NCBI RefSeq assembly: GCF_004340785.1
Contig: NZ_SLXS01000001.1
Span: forward strand, 62,001-126,000
Direction of reading: 5' to 3'
Source: Tumebacillus sp. BK434
GTDB taxonomy: Bacteria > Bacillota > Bacilli > Tumebacillales > Tumebacillaceae
DNA: 64,000 bases
The notes beneath the pieces are model-generated. The model had not been told where the DNA came from and made no database searches. It worked only from the letters and a program-made list of their open reading frames with translations. The translations under genes were made by a program, and so were the position numbers. Each line of letters starts with the position of its first letter. The stretch's first letter is position 1. Shown here in pieces: positions 53,127 through 61,235 of the stretch.

Positions 53127-53870
53127 ATGACGATGAAACTGCGCGTATTGGGCGAGACGGGCCCGTATCCGGCTCCGGGCGGGGCGACGACCGGATTTTT
53201 GCTGTCGACGGAGCATGGCAATGTGTTGATCGACGCCGGGAGCGGCGTGATGTCTGAACTGACCAAGCATGTGGCGATCAAAGACCTGCATGCGATCATC
53301 ATCACGCACCACCATGCCGATCACACCAGCGATCTGAATGTCCTGCAGTACGGGGTGATGATCCATCGCCTGCAAGGACTGCGCCAAGATCCGATCACCG
53401 TCTACGCCAACGGCGAGCCGGCGGAAGAGTTTGCAAAAGTCGGCTTGGACGGCCATGTGCAGGCTGTGCCGCTGTCGAAGGACAGCAAGATCGAGCTGTG
53501 CGGCATGACCTTTACGTTTGCCGACACGGTGCACGCCATTCCGTGCCTCGCGGTGTCGGCCGAGTACCAAGGCAAGCGCTTCGTCTTCTCCGGCGACTCC
53601 GGTCCTTCGGAGAGCCTGGAGCGCTTGGCGGCTGAAGCGGACTTTTTCCTCTGCGAAGCTTCGTGGCTGGAGAAAGACAAAGGCCCGGCCCACATCGGCC
53701 ACCTGACCTCGAAAGAAGTTGGCGAGATCGGCAAGCGCGTCGGCGTGAAACAACTCTGCCTGACCCACTTCTACCCGGAGTATGACCGCGCGCTGCTGAA
53801 AGCGGAGGCAGAAGCGGAATTTGGCCGCGAAGTGCTGATCGCAACGCAAGGCGCCGTTTTTGAAATTTAG
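53127..53870 (+). CDS. Metallo-beta-lactamase fold hydrolase
   Basis: A 247-residue MBL-fold protein. The metal motif THHHADH (H61, H63, D65, H66) is complete, and FSGDSGPSESL carries the later aspartate. It resembles YhfI and RNase-Z-like hydrolases but lacks their extra domains, so the substrate is unknown. ATG 53127 lies eight bases after AAGGAG; the GTG at 53118 overlaps that site. The 116-base gap before it holds an imperfect hairpin (53016-53026 with 53045-53053, two-base bulge) without a U-run. A terminator follows. Confidence 0.85.
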   Translation: MTMKLRVLGETGPYPAPGGATTGFLLSTEHGNVLIDAGSGVMSELTKHVAIKDLHAIIITHHHADHTSDLNVLQYGVMIHRLQGLRQDPITVYANGEPAEEFAKVGLDGHVQAVPLSKDSKIELCGMTFTFADTVHAIPCLAVSAEYQGKRFVFSGDSGPSESLERLAAEADFFLCEASWLEKDKGPAHIGHLTSKEVGEIGKRVGVKQLCLTHFYPEYDRALLKAEAEAEFGREVLIATQGAVFEI

Positions 53871-53881
53871 TTGCAGCAACT

Positions 53882-53920
53882 AAAAGACCCGCGTGTCCGA
53901 ATGAGGAACGCGGGTCTTTT
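53882..53920. terminator. Intrinsic terminator after the MBL gene, probably bidirectional
   Basis: Perfect 13-base arms AAAAGACCCGCGT (53882-53894) and ACGCGGGTCTTTT (53908-53920) with a 13-base loop; the A/T ends give a short U-run on either strand. The convergent small gene ends at 53941. Confidence 0.88.
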
Positions 53921-53940
53921 GTCAAAACTGCGGGAGACGC

Positions 53941-54135
53941 TTAGTGATCGCCGCCTACCTTCGACTGCATCGAGCGTTTGCTCGACTTGTGCGTCAGCTG
54001 GTGCTGGCCGTACTGGCCTTGCTGCGACTTGCGTTCCCGCCCGCGCGGATGCCCTTGCGGTTTGTACAGCTCGGTGGCGAACTCTTCACGGGCAAAGTCG
54101 ACTTTGTTGCGGAAGATATTCTTATGGTTCGGCAT
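53941..54135 (-). CDS. Small basic Gln-rich protein, possible gamma-type SASP relative
   Basis: A 64-residue basic, Gln-, His- and Lys-rich protein with no hydrophobic core. The segment AREEFATEL resembles the EFA(S/T)E germination-protease site of gamma-type SASPs, and SQQGQYGQHQ resembles their Gln-rich repeats, but there is only one copy and the N-terminus differs. AAAGGTGGGG precedes the ATG. A CATACTA -10 element typical of sigma-G/sigma-F lies about 33 bases upstream on the minus strand. A forespore storage protein is a reasonable guess, not a firm call. Confidence 0.5.
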   Translation of the reverse strand: MPNHKNIFRNKVDFAREEFATELYKPQGHPRGRERKSQQGQYGQHQLTHKSSKRSMQSKVGGDH

Positions 54136-54167
54136 CTAAACCCCACCTTTCGTCTGTACTTCGTATG

Positions 54168-54174
54168 TAGTATG
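54168..54174 (-). promoter_or_regulatory. Possible sigma-G/sigma-F -10 element
   Basis: Minus-strand CATACTA matches the forespore -10 consensus. The expected -35 position reads GTAAC, a poor match, so the call is weak. Confidence 0.35.
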
Positions 54175-54274
54175 GCTAAATAAAATATTTTTAGTTACGG
54201 TGAAACAATCCTCTGTTCCCAAGCGTCTATATATAAGGATGTCGCTTTTTGTCGGAATAGGAGGAGAGCGCACA

Positions 54275-54439
54275 ATGTATTATTGTTTGGCTTGTCAGGA
54301 CAGCCATCATCCCGAAGCGAAGGCGGGCAAGCTGTTCCGCACCGGGTTTCGGACATTCCCGAACGGGGAGAAACTGCCGCTTGGCGTCTGTGGGAAACGG
54401 ACGGAGCAGGAGTCGGCATCGAATAAAAAAGTATCGTAA
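54275..54439 (+). CDS. Small cysteine-containing protein of unknown function
   Basis: A 54-residue protein starting MYYCLACQ, with one C-x-x-C pair and a later GVCGK cysteine, plus a HH pair (DSHHPEAKAG), so metal binding is possible. GGAGGAGA lies well placed before the ATG; the upstream in-frame extension has no ribosome binding site. It is divergent from the Gln-rich small gene. A terminator follows directly. No family is recognised. Confidence 0.6.
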   Translation: MYYCLACQDSHHPEAKAGKLFRTGFRTFPNGEKLPLGVCGKRTEQESASNKKVS

Positions 54440-54443
54440 GGTA

Positions 54444-54487
54444 AAAGATTCCACTTGAGACGATGTTCTCAGCTGGGATCTTTTTTT
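54444..54487 (+). terminator. Intrinsic terminator after the small cysteine protein gene
   Basis: Arms 54444-54460 (AAAGATTCCACTTGAGA) and 54467-54483 pair at 16 of 17 positions including two wobbles; T-run to 54487. Confidence 0.75.
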
Positions 54488-54546
54488 GATTCGGACAGAC
54501 CTTTTGTGATCCCTGCAGATTTGATAAGATGAGAGAGGTATTTTCA

Positions 54547-54957
54547 ATGGAGAAATCTCGAACACGTCATGCAGGTATGGTCGCAATGATTTTGTGTTTG
54601 CTCATGACCGCGCTCAGCGGGTGCAGCCGCAGCGACGGCAGCACCGCGGAGGCGGCAGAAGCGCTGCAGGTCGTCGTGAAGACGGTGCCTGCGGTGCCGC
54701 GCGCCGGGCAGAAGGCCGATATTGTGGTCAGCATCATGGAAGCAGGCCGCCCGGTACAGCAGGCCGGGGTCTCCCTGTACTTGGAGATGCGGGAGATGGA
54801 TCACGGCGAGCATGTGGTCGCGCTGCGGGAGACGAAGCCGGGCGAATATCGCGGCAAAGGGTCGTTTCCGATGGGTGGAGACTGGGTCGCGCACGTCCGG
54901 GTGGAGCGCGCGCGCGGCACAGAATCGGCCAACGCCGAACTGGTCGTGAGCGAATAG
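54547..54957 (+). CDS. FixH/YtkA-like lipoprotein
   Basis: A 136-residue lipoprotein with signal peptide and lipobox ALSGC (C26). The C-terminal part is a beta-sandwich of the FixH/YtkA type (VPRAGQKADIVVSIMEAGRPVQQAGVSLYLEM in strands, ending GDWVAHVRVE). FixH domains occur with cytochrome oxidase and copper-handling systems, but none is adjacent. GAGAGGT precedes the ATG, and TGATAAGAT (54522-54530) is a possible extended -10. thyX follows after 31 bases. Confidence 0.8.
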   Translation: MEKSRTRHAGMVAMILCLLMTALSGCSRSDGSTAEAAEALQVVVKTVPAVPRAGQKADIVVSIMEAGRPVQQAGVSLYLEMREMDHGEHVVALRETKPGEYRGKGSFPMGGDWVAHVRVERARGTESANAELVVSE

Positions 54958-54988
54958 ACGTTTGGCAGATGCGGGGGAGGAGAATCAC

Positions 54989-55795
54989 ATGGCGGTACGT
55001 TTTGCGTATAAAGGGGTCGAGTATCCAACGGCGCTCAAGCTGTCCAAAGAGCTGCCGATGCTGGCATCGGTACTCGTGCAGTGGTCGGAGGATGCCGACT
55101 GGTTTGCGGCGAATGTGGCGAGCTTGTGCTATGACACCGATCTGTACAAGCCGGGTTCGAAAGTGGCGGCGCGAGTCGTCGAACACTGCCGCGATTCCGG
55201 GCATAACACGGTGCTGGAGCACAACGTGTTTTCGTTTGTAAAAAAGGTGCCGATCTTTGTGGCGCGCCAAGACCTGCGCGCCCGTCACGCTTCGTTTGAC
55301 GAGCGCAGCCTGCGCTACTGCCGGGCGGACGACGGCAGCCTGGTCTACTACACGCCCAAAGAGCTGACCCAGCCAGGGCGGGAGGAAGAGCTGAAGCAAT
55401 GGCAGTATGTTCATGAAAAGGCGATCGAGCTGTACAGCAAGCTGACCGATGAGCAGATCCTCGAAGGGGAAAAAGCACGCGCGGTACTGCCGGTCGGGAT
55501 TGCGACGACGTACACCGACACCCGCAACGCATGGGCGTGGCGTCACCACTCGATGAAGCGACTCTGCCTGCGCGCACAGGAGGAGATCCGTCTGGTCAGA
55601 CGCCAAGAGGTCAACCAACTGATCAAAGTGGCGCCTTTGCTGTTCGGCGACCTGAACATGCCGTGCTACATGCAAAACCAAGGCTGCCCGGAGACGAAGA
55701 CGTGCGGCGTGATCGAACTGAACGAAACGAGCGGATTGGCGACGGCGTACGAGCGCATGCTGGCCCGCAAACAAGAAAAACATCCCGTCGGTTAA
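54989..55795 (+). CDS. thyX: FAD-dependent thymidylate synthase ThyX (variant signature)
   Basis: A 268-residue ThyX-like protein. ThyX makes dTMP from dUMP with methylenetetrahydrofolate and FAD. The signature normally reads RHRxxSxNExSxR; here residues 97-109 read RARHASFDERSLR, with Ala for His and Asp for Asn. The upstream HNTVLEHNVFSFVKK and downstream ARAVLPVGIATTY regions fit the family. ATG 54989 follows GGGGGAGGAG by six bases. Its stop codon overlaps the convergent transporter stop in a shared hairpin. Whether the changed signature alters activity is unknown. Confidence 0.85.
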   Translation: MAVRFAYKGVEYPTALKLSKELPMLASVLVQWSEDADWFAANVASLCYDTDLYKPGSKVAARVVEHCRDSGHNTVLEHNVFSFVKKVPIFVARQDLRARHASFDERSLRYCRADDGSLVYYTPKELTQPGREEELKQWQYVHEKAIELYSKLTDEQILEGEKARAVLPVGIATTYTDTRNAWAWRHHSMKRLCLRAQEEIRLVRRQEVNQLIKVAPLLFGDLNMPCYMQNQGCPETKTCGVIELNETSGLATAYERMLARKQEKHPVG

Positions 55796-55808
55796 CGGGA
55801 TGTTTTTT
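55776..55808. terminator. Bidirectional terminator with both stop codons in the loop
   Basis: AACATCCCGT (55779-55788) pairs with ACGGGATGTT (55795-55804). The loop contains the overlapping stop codons of thyX (TAA 55793-55795) and the convergent permease (55792-55794). A-run and T-run flanks give U-tracts on both strands. Confidence 0.88.
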
Positions 55809-57054
55809 TCATGCGCTCCGCCAAAAAGAGCAGGAGCATGATCAGGAGCGGGTACAGCACCGCCCAGCCGACAAACGGGAAGATCAGCGCGGTGAGCACA
55901 AAGCTCAGCCAGGACAGCCCGACGCCCCACCTGTTACCTTTCAAGAGCCGGATCGCCGCCGCACAGCCGCCGAGGTAGGTCAGGATGAACGTGGCGTTGG
56001 GAAACTGGATCAAGGTGCTGAGCGACATGGCGCCACTGGCGTACAAGGTGAGCACGACCGCGAAGCAGAGGGCGAGAAAGCCCAGTCCGCCCAGCGGCGT
56101 ACCGTGTTTTTCTGAGCGGATGGCGAGCGGCCGCGGCGCTTCACCTTTGCTCGCCAAAGCGTAGGCGAGGCGGGAAGTCGCTCCGACGTAGGCGATGATC
56201 GTCGCCGTGCAGATAAACACGCCGGTGAACCCGGCGACGTAGACGCCGCTTTTGCCGAGGATGCCTTCGATGACGAGGGCGAGCGACGCTTCGGAGAGCC
56301 CGGCCGAGCCGTACGTGTGCGTGCCGACAGCGGCGAGAGCGGTGCAAAAGTACAGCACGCCGACGATGACGGCGGCGATCGTCACGCCTTTGACCGCTTC
56401 CCGCTCCGGGTCGACAAACTCTTCCGACAGGTGCGAAACGGCCTCCCAGCCGATGAAGCACCAGAACAGGATCGCGGCGGCCTGCCCGACGCTGATCCAG
56501 CCGTTGGGCAGGAACGGTGTGAAATGGCGTGCTTCGATGTTCGGTGCCGCACCGGCGATGGCGAGCACCAGAACGGCAATGATCGCTGCGACGACCGCCA
56601 CTTGCACCCCGCCGGCGATTTTCATGCCGAGCAGGTTGGTGAGGAGCCCGGCGAGCAGCATCAGCACGGCAATCCCGATCCGCGCTGTTTCGCCCCAGCC
56701 CATCGCGACGGTGAGGTAGCCCGCTCCGGTCAAGGCGGCGACAGGAGCGCCGATCGGCACCGACATCAGGAAGAACCAGCCGATCACCGTGCCGGCCCGC
56801 TCGCCAAACGCCCGTGACACAAAATGCGAAACGCCGCCCGCGCTGGGAAATTTGGCGGCGAGCAGTCCCATCGTAAGCGCCATCGGCAGGACGAGCAGGG
56901 TCATCAGCCCCCAGGCGAGCAAGGACGCCGGCCCGGCGATTTCGGCGGCGAGGCCCGGCACGAGCAGGACGCCTGAGCCCAGCACCGCACCGATGTACAA
57001 CGCGACCGCTTGCGGCAAGCCGATGGTCGCTTTTAACGTTTTGGTTTTTTCCAT
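55792..57054 (-). CDS. APC-superfamily amino acid transporter (YjeH-like)
   Basis: A 420-residue membrane protein with about twelve hydrophobic segments. The first helices (LPQAVALYIGAVLGSGVLLVPGLAA; FPSAGGVSHFVSRAFG) match the APC family, closest in pattern to E. coli YjeH, an exporter of methionine and branched-chain amino acids. ATG 57054 is chosen from GGAG eight bases upstream; the frame extends further without similarity. A LysR-type gene is divergent across a 155-base gap and is the likely regulator. Direction and substrate are inferred. Confidence 0.85.
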   Translation of the reverse strand: MEKTKTLKATIGLPQAVALYIGAVLGSGVLLVPGLAAEIAGPASLLAWGLMTLLVLPMALTMGLLAAKFPSAGGVSHFVSRAFGERAGTVIGWFFLMSVPIGAPVAALTGAGYLTVAMGWGETARIGIAVLMLLAGLLTNLLGMKIAGGVQVAVVAAIIAVLVLAIAGAAPNIEARHFTPFLPNGWISVGQAAAILFWCFIGWEAVSHLSEEFVDPEREAVKGVTIAAVIVGVLYFCTALAAVGTHTYGSAGLSEASLALVIEGILGKSGVYVAGFTGVFICTATIIAYVGATSRLAYALASKGEAPRPLAIRSEKHGTPLGGLGFLALCFAVVLTLYASGAMSLSTLIQFPNATFILTYLGGCAAAIRLLKGNRWGVGLSWLSFVLTALIFPFVGWAVLYPLLIMLLLFLAERMKKTSR

Positions 57055-57209
57055 CCCCACAACTCCATTTCCAGTTGATCTCTCTGCCAAGAAGCGTACC
57101 AGAGAGGAATGGAATCAGTAAAATGAATCATATTGATGAAAAGAATCGGATTTGACGATGGAAGGCTGGGAGCAGGTGGTGTACAATCAAGGCAAAAGGG
57201 GGAGCGGCC

Positions 57210-58106
57210 ATGGAGATCCGACAGCTGAACACGTTTAAAGTCGTTGCCGAAGTGCGGGGCTTCACCAAAGCGGCCGAGCAGCTCGGCTATGCGCAGTCGA
57301 GCGTGACGGCGCAGATTCAGGCTTTGGAGGAGGAACTGGGCACGCCGCTTTTCGACCGCTTGGGCAAGAAGATCCTGCTGACCGAGGCCGGTGCGCGCCT
57401 GCTGCCGTTCGCGGCGGAGATGGTGCGGATGCATGATGCGGCCAAAGAAGCGCTGCAAAGCGATGCCACGCCGTCCGGGACGCTGACGATCGGCGCGCCG
57501 GAGTCGCTGGCGGCGTACCGTCTGCCGGAGATCGTGCGCGAGTACCGCAGGCTCTATCCGCAGGTGAAGTTCGTGCTCCGGCCGGGCATGTGCTTCGAGC
57601 TGCGCCAAGGCGTGCGCGCCGGGCAGCTCGATTTTGCTTTCTTGCTGGAGCCGCAAGGAGAAGCGACCGATCTGCACCTGGAGACCTTGGTTGAGGAGCG
57701 GATGGCGATGATCGCGCCGCCCGACCACCCGTTTGCCGCCAAAGAGCGGGTGCAGCCGGAAGACCTGGCGCAGGAGTCGTTCTTGCACACCGAGCCAGGC
57801 TGCAGCTACCGCGGGCAGTTCGAGCAGTACCTGCAGCGCCACGGCGTGACGCCGGCGAACTCGCTGGAATTCTGGAACATCGAAGCGATCAAAAACTGTG
57901 TGATGGCCGGGCTCGGCCTGTCTTTTTTACCGCTGATCGCCGTGGAGTCGGAGCTTCGCGAAGGGAAGCTGGCCGTGCTGCCGTGGCAGGAACCGGCGAT
58001 CCGTGTCGCGACACAGCTGATCCATCACAAAAGCAAATGGCTGTCTCCCGCACACCGCGAATTTATGCGGCTCGTCCGCGAGCACGCGCAGAAATGGAAG
58101 GAGTGA
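57210..58106 (+). CDS. LysR family transcriptional regulator
   Basis: A 298-residue LysR-type protein. The N-terminal winged helix (MEIRQLNTFKVVAEVRGFTKAAEQLGYAQSSVTAQI in the usual order) is followed by a periplasmic-binding-like effector domain (LTIGAPESLAAYRLPEIV, later GLGLSFLPLIAVE). AAAAGGGGGAG precedes the ATG. Divergence from the APC transporter suggests it senses an amino acid and controls export, the common ArgP/LysE-type arrangement. I could not pick a clear T-N11-A box in the gap. The next gene follows closely on the same strand. Confidence 0.9.
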   Translation: MEIRQLNTFKVVAEVRGFTKAAEQLGYAQSSVTAQIQALEEELGTPLFDRLGKKILLTEAGARLLPFAAEMVRMHDAAKEALQSDATPSGTLTIGAPESLAAYRLPEIVREYRRLYPQVKFVLRPGMCFELRQGVRAGQLDFAFLLEPQGEATDLHLETLVEERMAMIAPPDHPFAAKERVQPEDLAQESFLHTEPGCSYRGQFEQYLQRHGVTPANSLEFWNIEAIKNCVMAGLGLSFLPLIAVESELREGKLAVLPWQEPAIRVATQLIHHKSKWLSPAHREFMRLVREHAQKWKE

Positions 58107-58117
58107 GTAAGCTGTTG

Positions 58118-58900
58118 ATGCCCATGCTGGAAACTTACAACCGGCTGCTTCAGGCAGCATCGTTTGCCGAGGCGGTTCACGGCGTCTATCTCTACGGCTC
58201 GATCGCGCTGGGGGCGTATGAGGCGGCGACGAGCGATATCGACTTCATCACCGTGCTCAAGCGCGAATTCACATCTCCCGAACGCGAGGAGCTGGAACGG
58301 CTCCATCACCGCTTGCAAACTGCGCATCCCCTCGCGTCGCGCATGGATGGAATGTACATCGCGCTGCCTTATCTCGGCCGACTCAATCCGGACATCCCGG
58401 CCTACTGCTTCACGCACGCAGGCGAGTTCCACCGCGCCGGGCACTGGGACATCAACCACGTGACGTGGTGGCTCCTGCAGCATCGCGGGATCACCATCGC
58501 CGGCCCGGACGCGTCCACGCTGCCCTTGGCGGTGCGCGGTGACGACCTGCACGCTGCGATGATGTACAACCTGCACAGCTACTGGCCGCGCCGCCTGCAA
58601 CTGCTCGAAGGGATGGAAGCGGCCGACCCGGCCGACATCGCCGACGCCGTGCTCACGCTTTGCCGCATCGCCTACACGCTGGCGCACCGCGACATCCTCT
58701 CCAAACCGCAGGCTCTGCAGCATGCCCTCGACACCGCCGACGAAAAATGGCATGGGCTGCTGCGCGACACGATGCGCATCCAGAGCGGTGGGGAAGTGGC
58801 CGAATTTTCATCGGCAGACGGTTACGCGCAGACGGCTGCCGCTTTCATCCGCGCGGTGATCGACGCGCATCCGCCGACACAGGGAGGTGGCTTGGCATGA
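58118..58900 (+). CDS. Aminoglycoside adenylyltransferase-like nucleotidyltransferase
   Basis: A 260-residue protein of the ANT(3'')/ANT(9)-like family (NTP_transf_2 plus DUF4111). The nucleotidyltransferase motif is YGSIALGAYEAATSDIDF with the GS and DxD pairs; the C-terminal domain has VLTLCRIAYTLA and KPQALQHAL. Such chromosomal copies may modify aminoglycosides or an unknown substrate; resistance cannot be claimed from sequence. The start is uncertain: AAGGAG at 58098-58103 favours TTG 58115 or ATG 58118. It overlaps the NUDIX gene by four bases. Confidence 0.8.
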   Translation: MPMLETYNRLLQAASFAEAVHGVYLYGSIALGAYEAATSDIDFITVLKREFTSPEREELERLHHRLQTAHPLASRMDGMYIALPYLGRLNPDIPAYCFTHAGEFHRAGHWDINHVTWWLLQHRGITIAGPDASTLPLAVRGDDLHAAMMYNLHSYWPRRLQLLEGMEAADPADIADAVLTLCRIAYTLAHRDILSKPQALQHALDTADEKWHGLLRDTMRIQSGGEVAEFSSADGYAQTAAAFIRAVIDAHPPTQGGGLA

Positions 58901-59388
58901 CGATCAAAGTCCAAGTCTCCTGCATCGCCATCCGCGACAATCGGGTCGCCATGATCAAAAAGATCAACAATCCGCACCAGGCGACCTATCAAAAACTGAT
59001 CCCGCCCGGCGGCCATGTCGAGCTGCGCGAAACGCTCGAGGAAGCCTGCATCCGCGAAATGCAGGAAGAGACCGGCCTCACGGTGGCCAACCTGCAGCTG
59101 CGCGGCGTCGTCACTTACATCGGCCATGGCCCCGGTTACCACTCGGTGTGTTTTTACTTCCTCACTCATGAGGTCAGCGGCGAACTCTCTGCCACAGAGC
59201 CGGACATTCTGCTCCCGTTCTGGGTCGCTCTCGACTCGTACCGCTCCAACCCGGACATCCCCGACTACCACCGCGCCTTTCTGCAGCACTTCCTCGAAAC
59301 GGACGATTTGCTGAACGCCCGCGTCGAATGGCTGCTCCCCGACAACCGCCTTCACTGGTCGATTCAAGAAAAAATACCCCGCGTCTAA
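58897..59388 (+). CDS. NUDIX hydrolase
   Basis: A 163-residue hydrolase with a complete NUDIX box, G-x5-E-x7-RE-x2-EE-x-G (GGHVELRETLEEACIREM, then QEETG, residues 39-60). Members hydrolyse nucleoside diphosphates linked to another group; substrate unknown. ATG 58897 lies after GGGAGGTGG and overlaps the stop of the nucleotidyltransferase gene. Its stop overlaps the convergent CobW gene stop inside a hairpin loop. Confidence 0.9.
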   Translation: MTIKVQVSCIAIRDNRVAMIKKINNPHQATYQKLIPPGGHVELRETLEEACIREMQEETGLTVANLQLRGVVTYIGHGPGYHSVCFYFLTHEVSGELSATEPDILLPFWVALDSYRSNPDIPDYHRAFLQHFLETDDLLNARVEWLLPDNRLHWSIQEKIPRV

Positions 59389-59400
59389 CGCGGGGTATTT
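59372..59400. terminator. Bidirectional hairpin with both stop codons in the loop
   Basis: Perfect 13-base arms AAATACCCCGCGT (59372-59384) and ACGCGGGGTATTT (59388-59400) with loop CTA. TAA of the NUDIX gene (59386-59388) and TAG of the CobW gene (59387-59385, minus) are in or next to the loop. A/T ends provide short U-runs. Confidence 0.88.
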
Positions 59401-60386
59401 GCCACTTCACACGCTTGCAGTTTTCGCATCAGTTCCCGTTCCTGCAGCCCTTCGCCGATCAACACGGCAAAAGCCGGCACTTCGCCGTCCGCCGGGGCGG
59501 TCATCGGCGCATAGGGCGTAAAGTGAAACTGATACATCCGCCCGTTCTCCGCATCGCGGTAAAAGCCCTTCCCCCGCGCCACGCTTTCCGGCAAGCCGTA
59601 CAAAAACTCGTACAGCTTGTCAGCGTCCACACCGGCTGTGAACTCATAATGCAGCGTTTGCAGCCCTCCGAAACTCGTCTTCTCCGGCACGCGAGCTTCC
59701 GGCTTCACCCGGCCCGTCCCTTGCCGCATCTTGAACCGCTTCGGCTGCACAGCCCGTGCGCGTCCCGACGCCTCGGCGCGCACCGAAAGCAGCGCTTCGG
59801 CATCGACCTGCCCGTTGAGGACGCGCAGGAGCGGCGACGAAGGGTTGTGCTGCCGCAGCGCCGCTTCCAGCGCAAATCTGCGGTCAGGCTGGATCAGGTC
59901 GGTCTTGGTGATGAGCAGCACGTCGGCATGCATCACCTGCTGCACCATCGTCTGCTGCAGCGGCGTCTGTTCAAACACGGACGGCAACTGCAGCGGGAAG
60001 CGGGTCGCATCGACGCAGGAATAGACGCCTGCGATGCGCACTTCATCTTTCAAGGGGGGATCGAGCAGCGAATCGACGATCTCCAGCGGCAGCGCCACCC
60101 CGGACGCTTCCAAAAAGATCAGGTCCGGGCGATGCTCCTCGACCAGTTGCTTCATCGCGCCGGTCAAACTGCCGCGCACGGTGCAGCAGACGCAGCCTTC
60201 GATCAGATCGACCGTCGGCACGGCCGCCCCTTTCAATAGCAGAGTGTCCACGCTCTGTTTGCCAAATTCGTTCATCAGCACAGCCGGTTTTCTCCCCTGC
60301 GCTTTCACCGCCTGCAACAGCGTCTTCAAGATCGTCGTCTTCCCGCTGCCGAGAAAGCCTGTTAACAGATAGACCGGTACTTGCAT
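59385..60386 (-). CDS. CobW/COG0523 family GTPase (putative metal chaperone)
   Basis: A 333-residue G3E GTPase. Walker A is GFLGSGKT (10-17), the metal-binding CxCC motif is GCVCC (C65, C67, C68), and TKTDLIQ is the guanine-specificity loop; a CobW_C domain follows (about 230-320). Family members deliver zinc or cobalt to client enzymes. There is no His-rich tail and no obvious Zur box upstream. GGAGGG precedes the ATG. Possible minus-strand TTGACA repeats lie at 60458-60470. Metal and client are unknown. Confidence 0.9.
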   Translation of the reverse strand: MQVPVYLLTGFLGSGKTTILKTLLQAVKAQGRKPAVLMNEFGKQSVDTLLLKGAAVPTVDLIEGCVCCTVRGSLTGAMKQLVEEHRPDLIFLEASGVALPLEIVDSLLDPPLKDEVRIAGVYSCVDATRFPLQLPSVFEQTPLQQTMVQQVMHADVLLITKTDLIQPDRRFALEAALRQHNPSSPLLRVLNGQVDAEALLSVRAEASGRARAVQPKRFKMRQGTGRVKPEARVPEKTSFGGLQTLHYEFTAGVDADKLYEFLYGLPESVARGKGFYRDAENGRMYQFHFTPYAPMTAPADGEVPAFAVLIGEGLQERELMRKLQACEVANTPR

Positions 60387-60698
60387 GTCACGTTCCCTCC
60401 ACGTCAGAAATCACGTCAATTTGCAATGCCCTTACCCTAGCGAACCCGTCCCGCCTTTGTCAAGTGTCAAGATTTGAGGGCGGGCGAATACACCTAATAA
60501 AGAAGGGATTGCCGAACTCGAGGATGGGCGTTCCGACCTGCACACTTCGCCTATCCGCTCCATACGATATAGGGACAGTTGACCCACATGTTGTGAGCAG
60601 ACAGCAGGAATGCAGCTGCCGGCGGGACAGATGCACAGGCGGCAGACGTCCCGCATAGAATGGCCTGCAGCACCTGAACTGAAAGAGGAGGTAGCTAG
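60387..60698. other. 312-base divergent intergenic region between cobW-like gene and cotE
   Basis: No convincing gene is present. It holds two minus-strand TTGACA elements (60458-60463 and 60465-60470) that may belong to the GTPase promoter, a sigma-K/sigma-E-like -10 for cotE at 60561-60569, and an inverted repeat GCGGGAC/GTCCCGC (60622-60628 and 60648-60654) in the cotE leader. An open frame at 60464-60658 lacks a ribosome binding site and family similarity. Confidence 0.6.
60561..60569 (+). promoter_or_regulatory. Putative mother-cell promoter -10 for cotE
   Basis: CATACGATA matches the sigma-K -10 CATAnnnTA exactly and the sigma-E -10 closely. B. subtilis cotE is transcribed by sigma-E and sigma-K. 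The -35 region is only loosely matched, and the leader would be about 125 bases. Confidence 0.45.
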
Positions 60699-61235
60699 AT
60701 GGCACGCACAGACAAAGATTACCGCGCCCGGGAGATCATCACCAACGCAGTCTGCGGCAGTGGCAGCAAGTACTCGCAGACCACGTACACGATCCGGCCG
60801 GCGAACCGCCCGACGACCATCGGGGGCTGCTGGGTGATGAACCACTCGTACGAAGCGGAACTGGTCGGCGACGTGGTGGAAGTACACGGCCGTTTTGACG
60901 TGAACGTCTGGTATTCGTACCATGGCAACTCGGAGACGGCGGTTGCGAAAGACACCGTTACCTATACCGAAACGATTCCGCTGCGCGAGCTGGACCCGCA
61001 TTGCTCCCGCGACAACATCAAAGTCTCCGTAAAAGTGCTGCAGCAGCCGAACTGCCTCGACGCAACGGTTGTAGACAGCGGCCATGAGATTTTGGTCCGC
61101 GTGGAAAAAGAGCTGGCCACCGAAATCGTCGGCGAAACCAAAGTGTGGGTGCTCACCGTTGACCAACCGCACTTCAAAGACGACGAAGACATCGAAGATG
61201 AGGTCTTCGAAGACGACGATGATTTTGAAGATTAA
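60699..61235 (+). CDS. cotE: Outer spore coat morphogenetic protein CotE
   Basis: A 178-residue protein matching CotE in length (181 in B. subtilis) and sequence: REIITNAVCGSG, the central GCWVMNHSYEAELVGD and VEVHGRFDVNVWYSY blocks. The C-terminus is strongly acidic (EDIEDEVFEDDDDFED), as usual. CotE forms the layer on which the outer coat assembles. GAGGAGGT precedes the ATG, with a mother-cell-type promoter upstream. A terminator overlaps its stop, and two coat-associated ATP-grasp genes follow. Confidence 0.95.
   Translation: MARTDKDYRAREIITNAVCGSGSKYSQTTYTIRPANRPTTIGGCWVMNHSYEAELVGDVVEVHGRFDVNVWYSYHGNSETAVAKDTVTYTETIPLRELDPHCSRDNIKVSVKVLQQPNCLDATVVDSGHEILVRVEKELATEIVGETKVWVLTVDQPHFKDDEDIEDEVFEDDDDFED

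Noticed and set aside
57152-57187. TTGACG and TACAAT as the LysR gene promoter
   Set aside because: The spacing is 24 bases, too long for sigma-A.
60464-60658. 64-codon frame upstream of cotE
   Set aside because: No ribosome binding site, Arg/Cys-rich random-looking composition, and it overlaps the putative cotE promoter.
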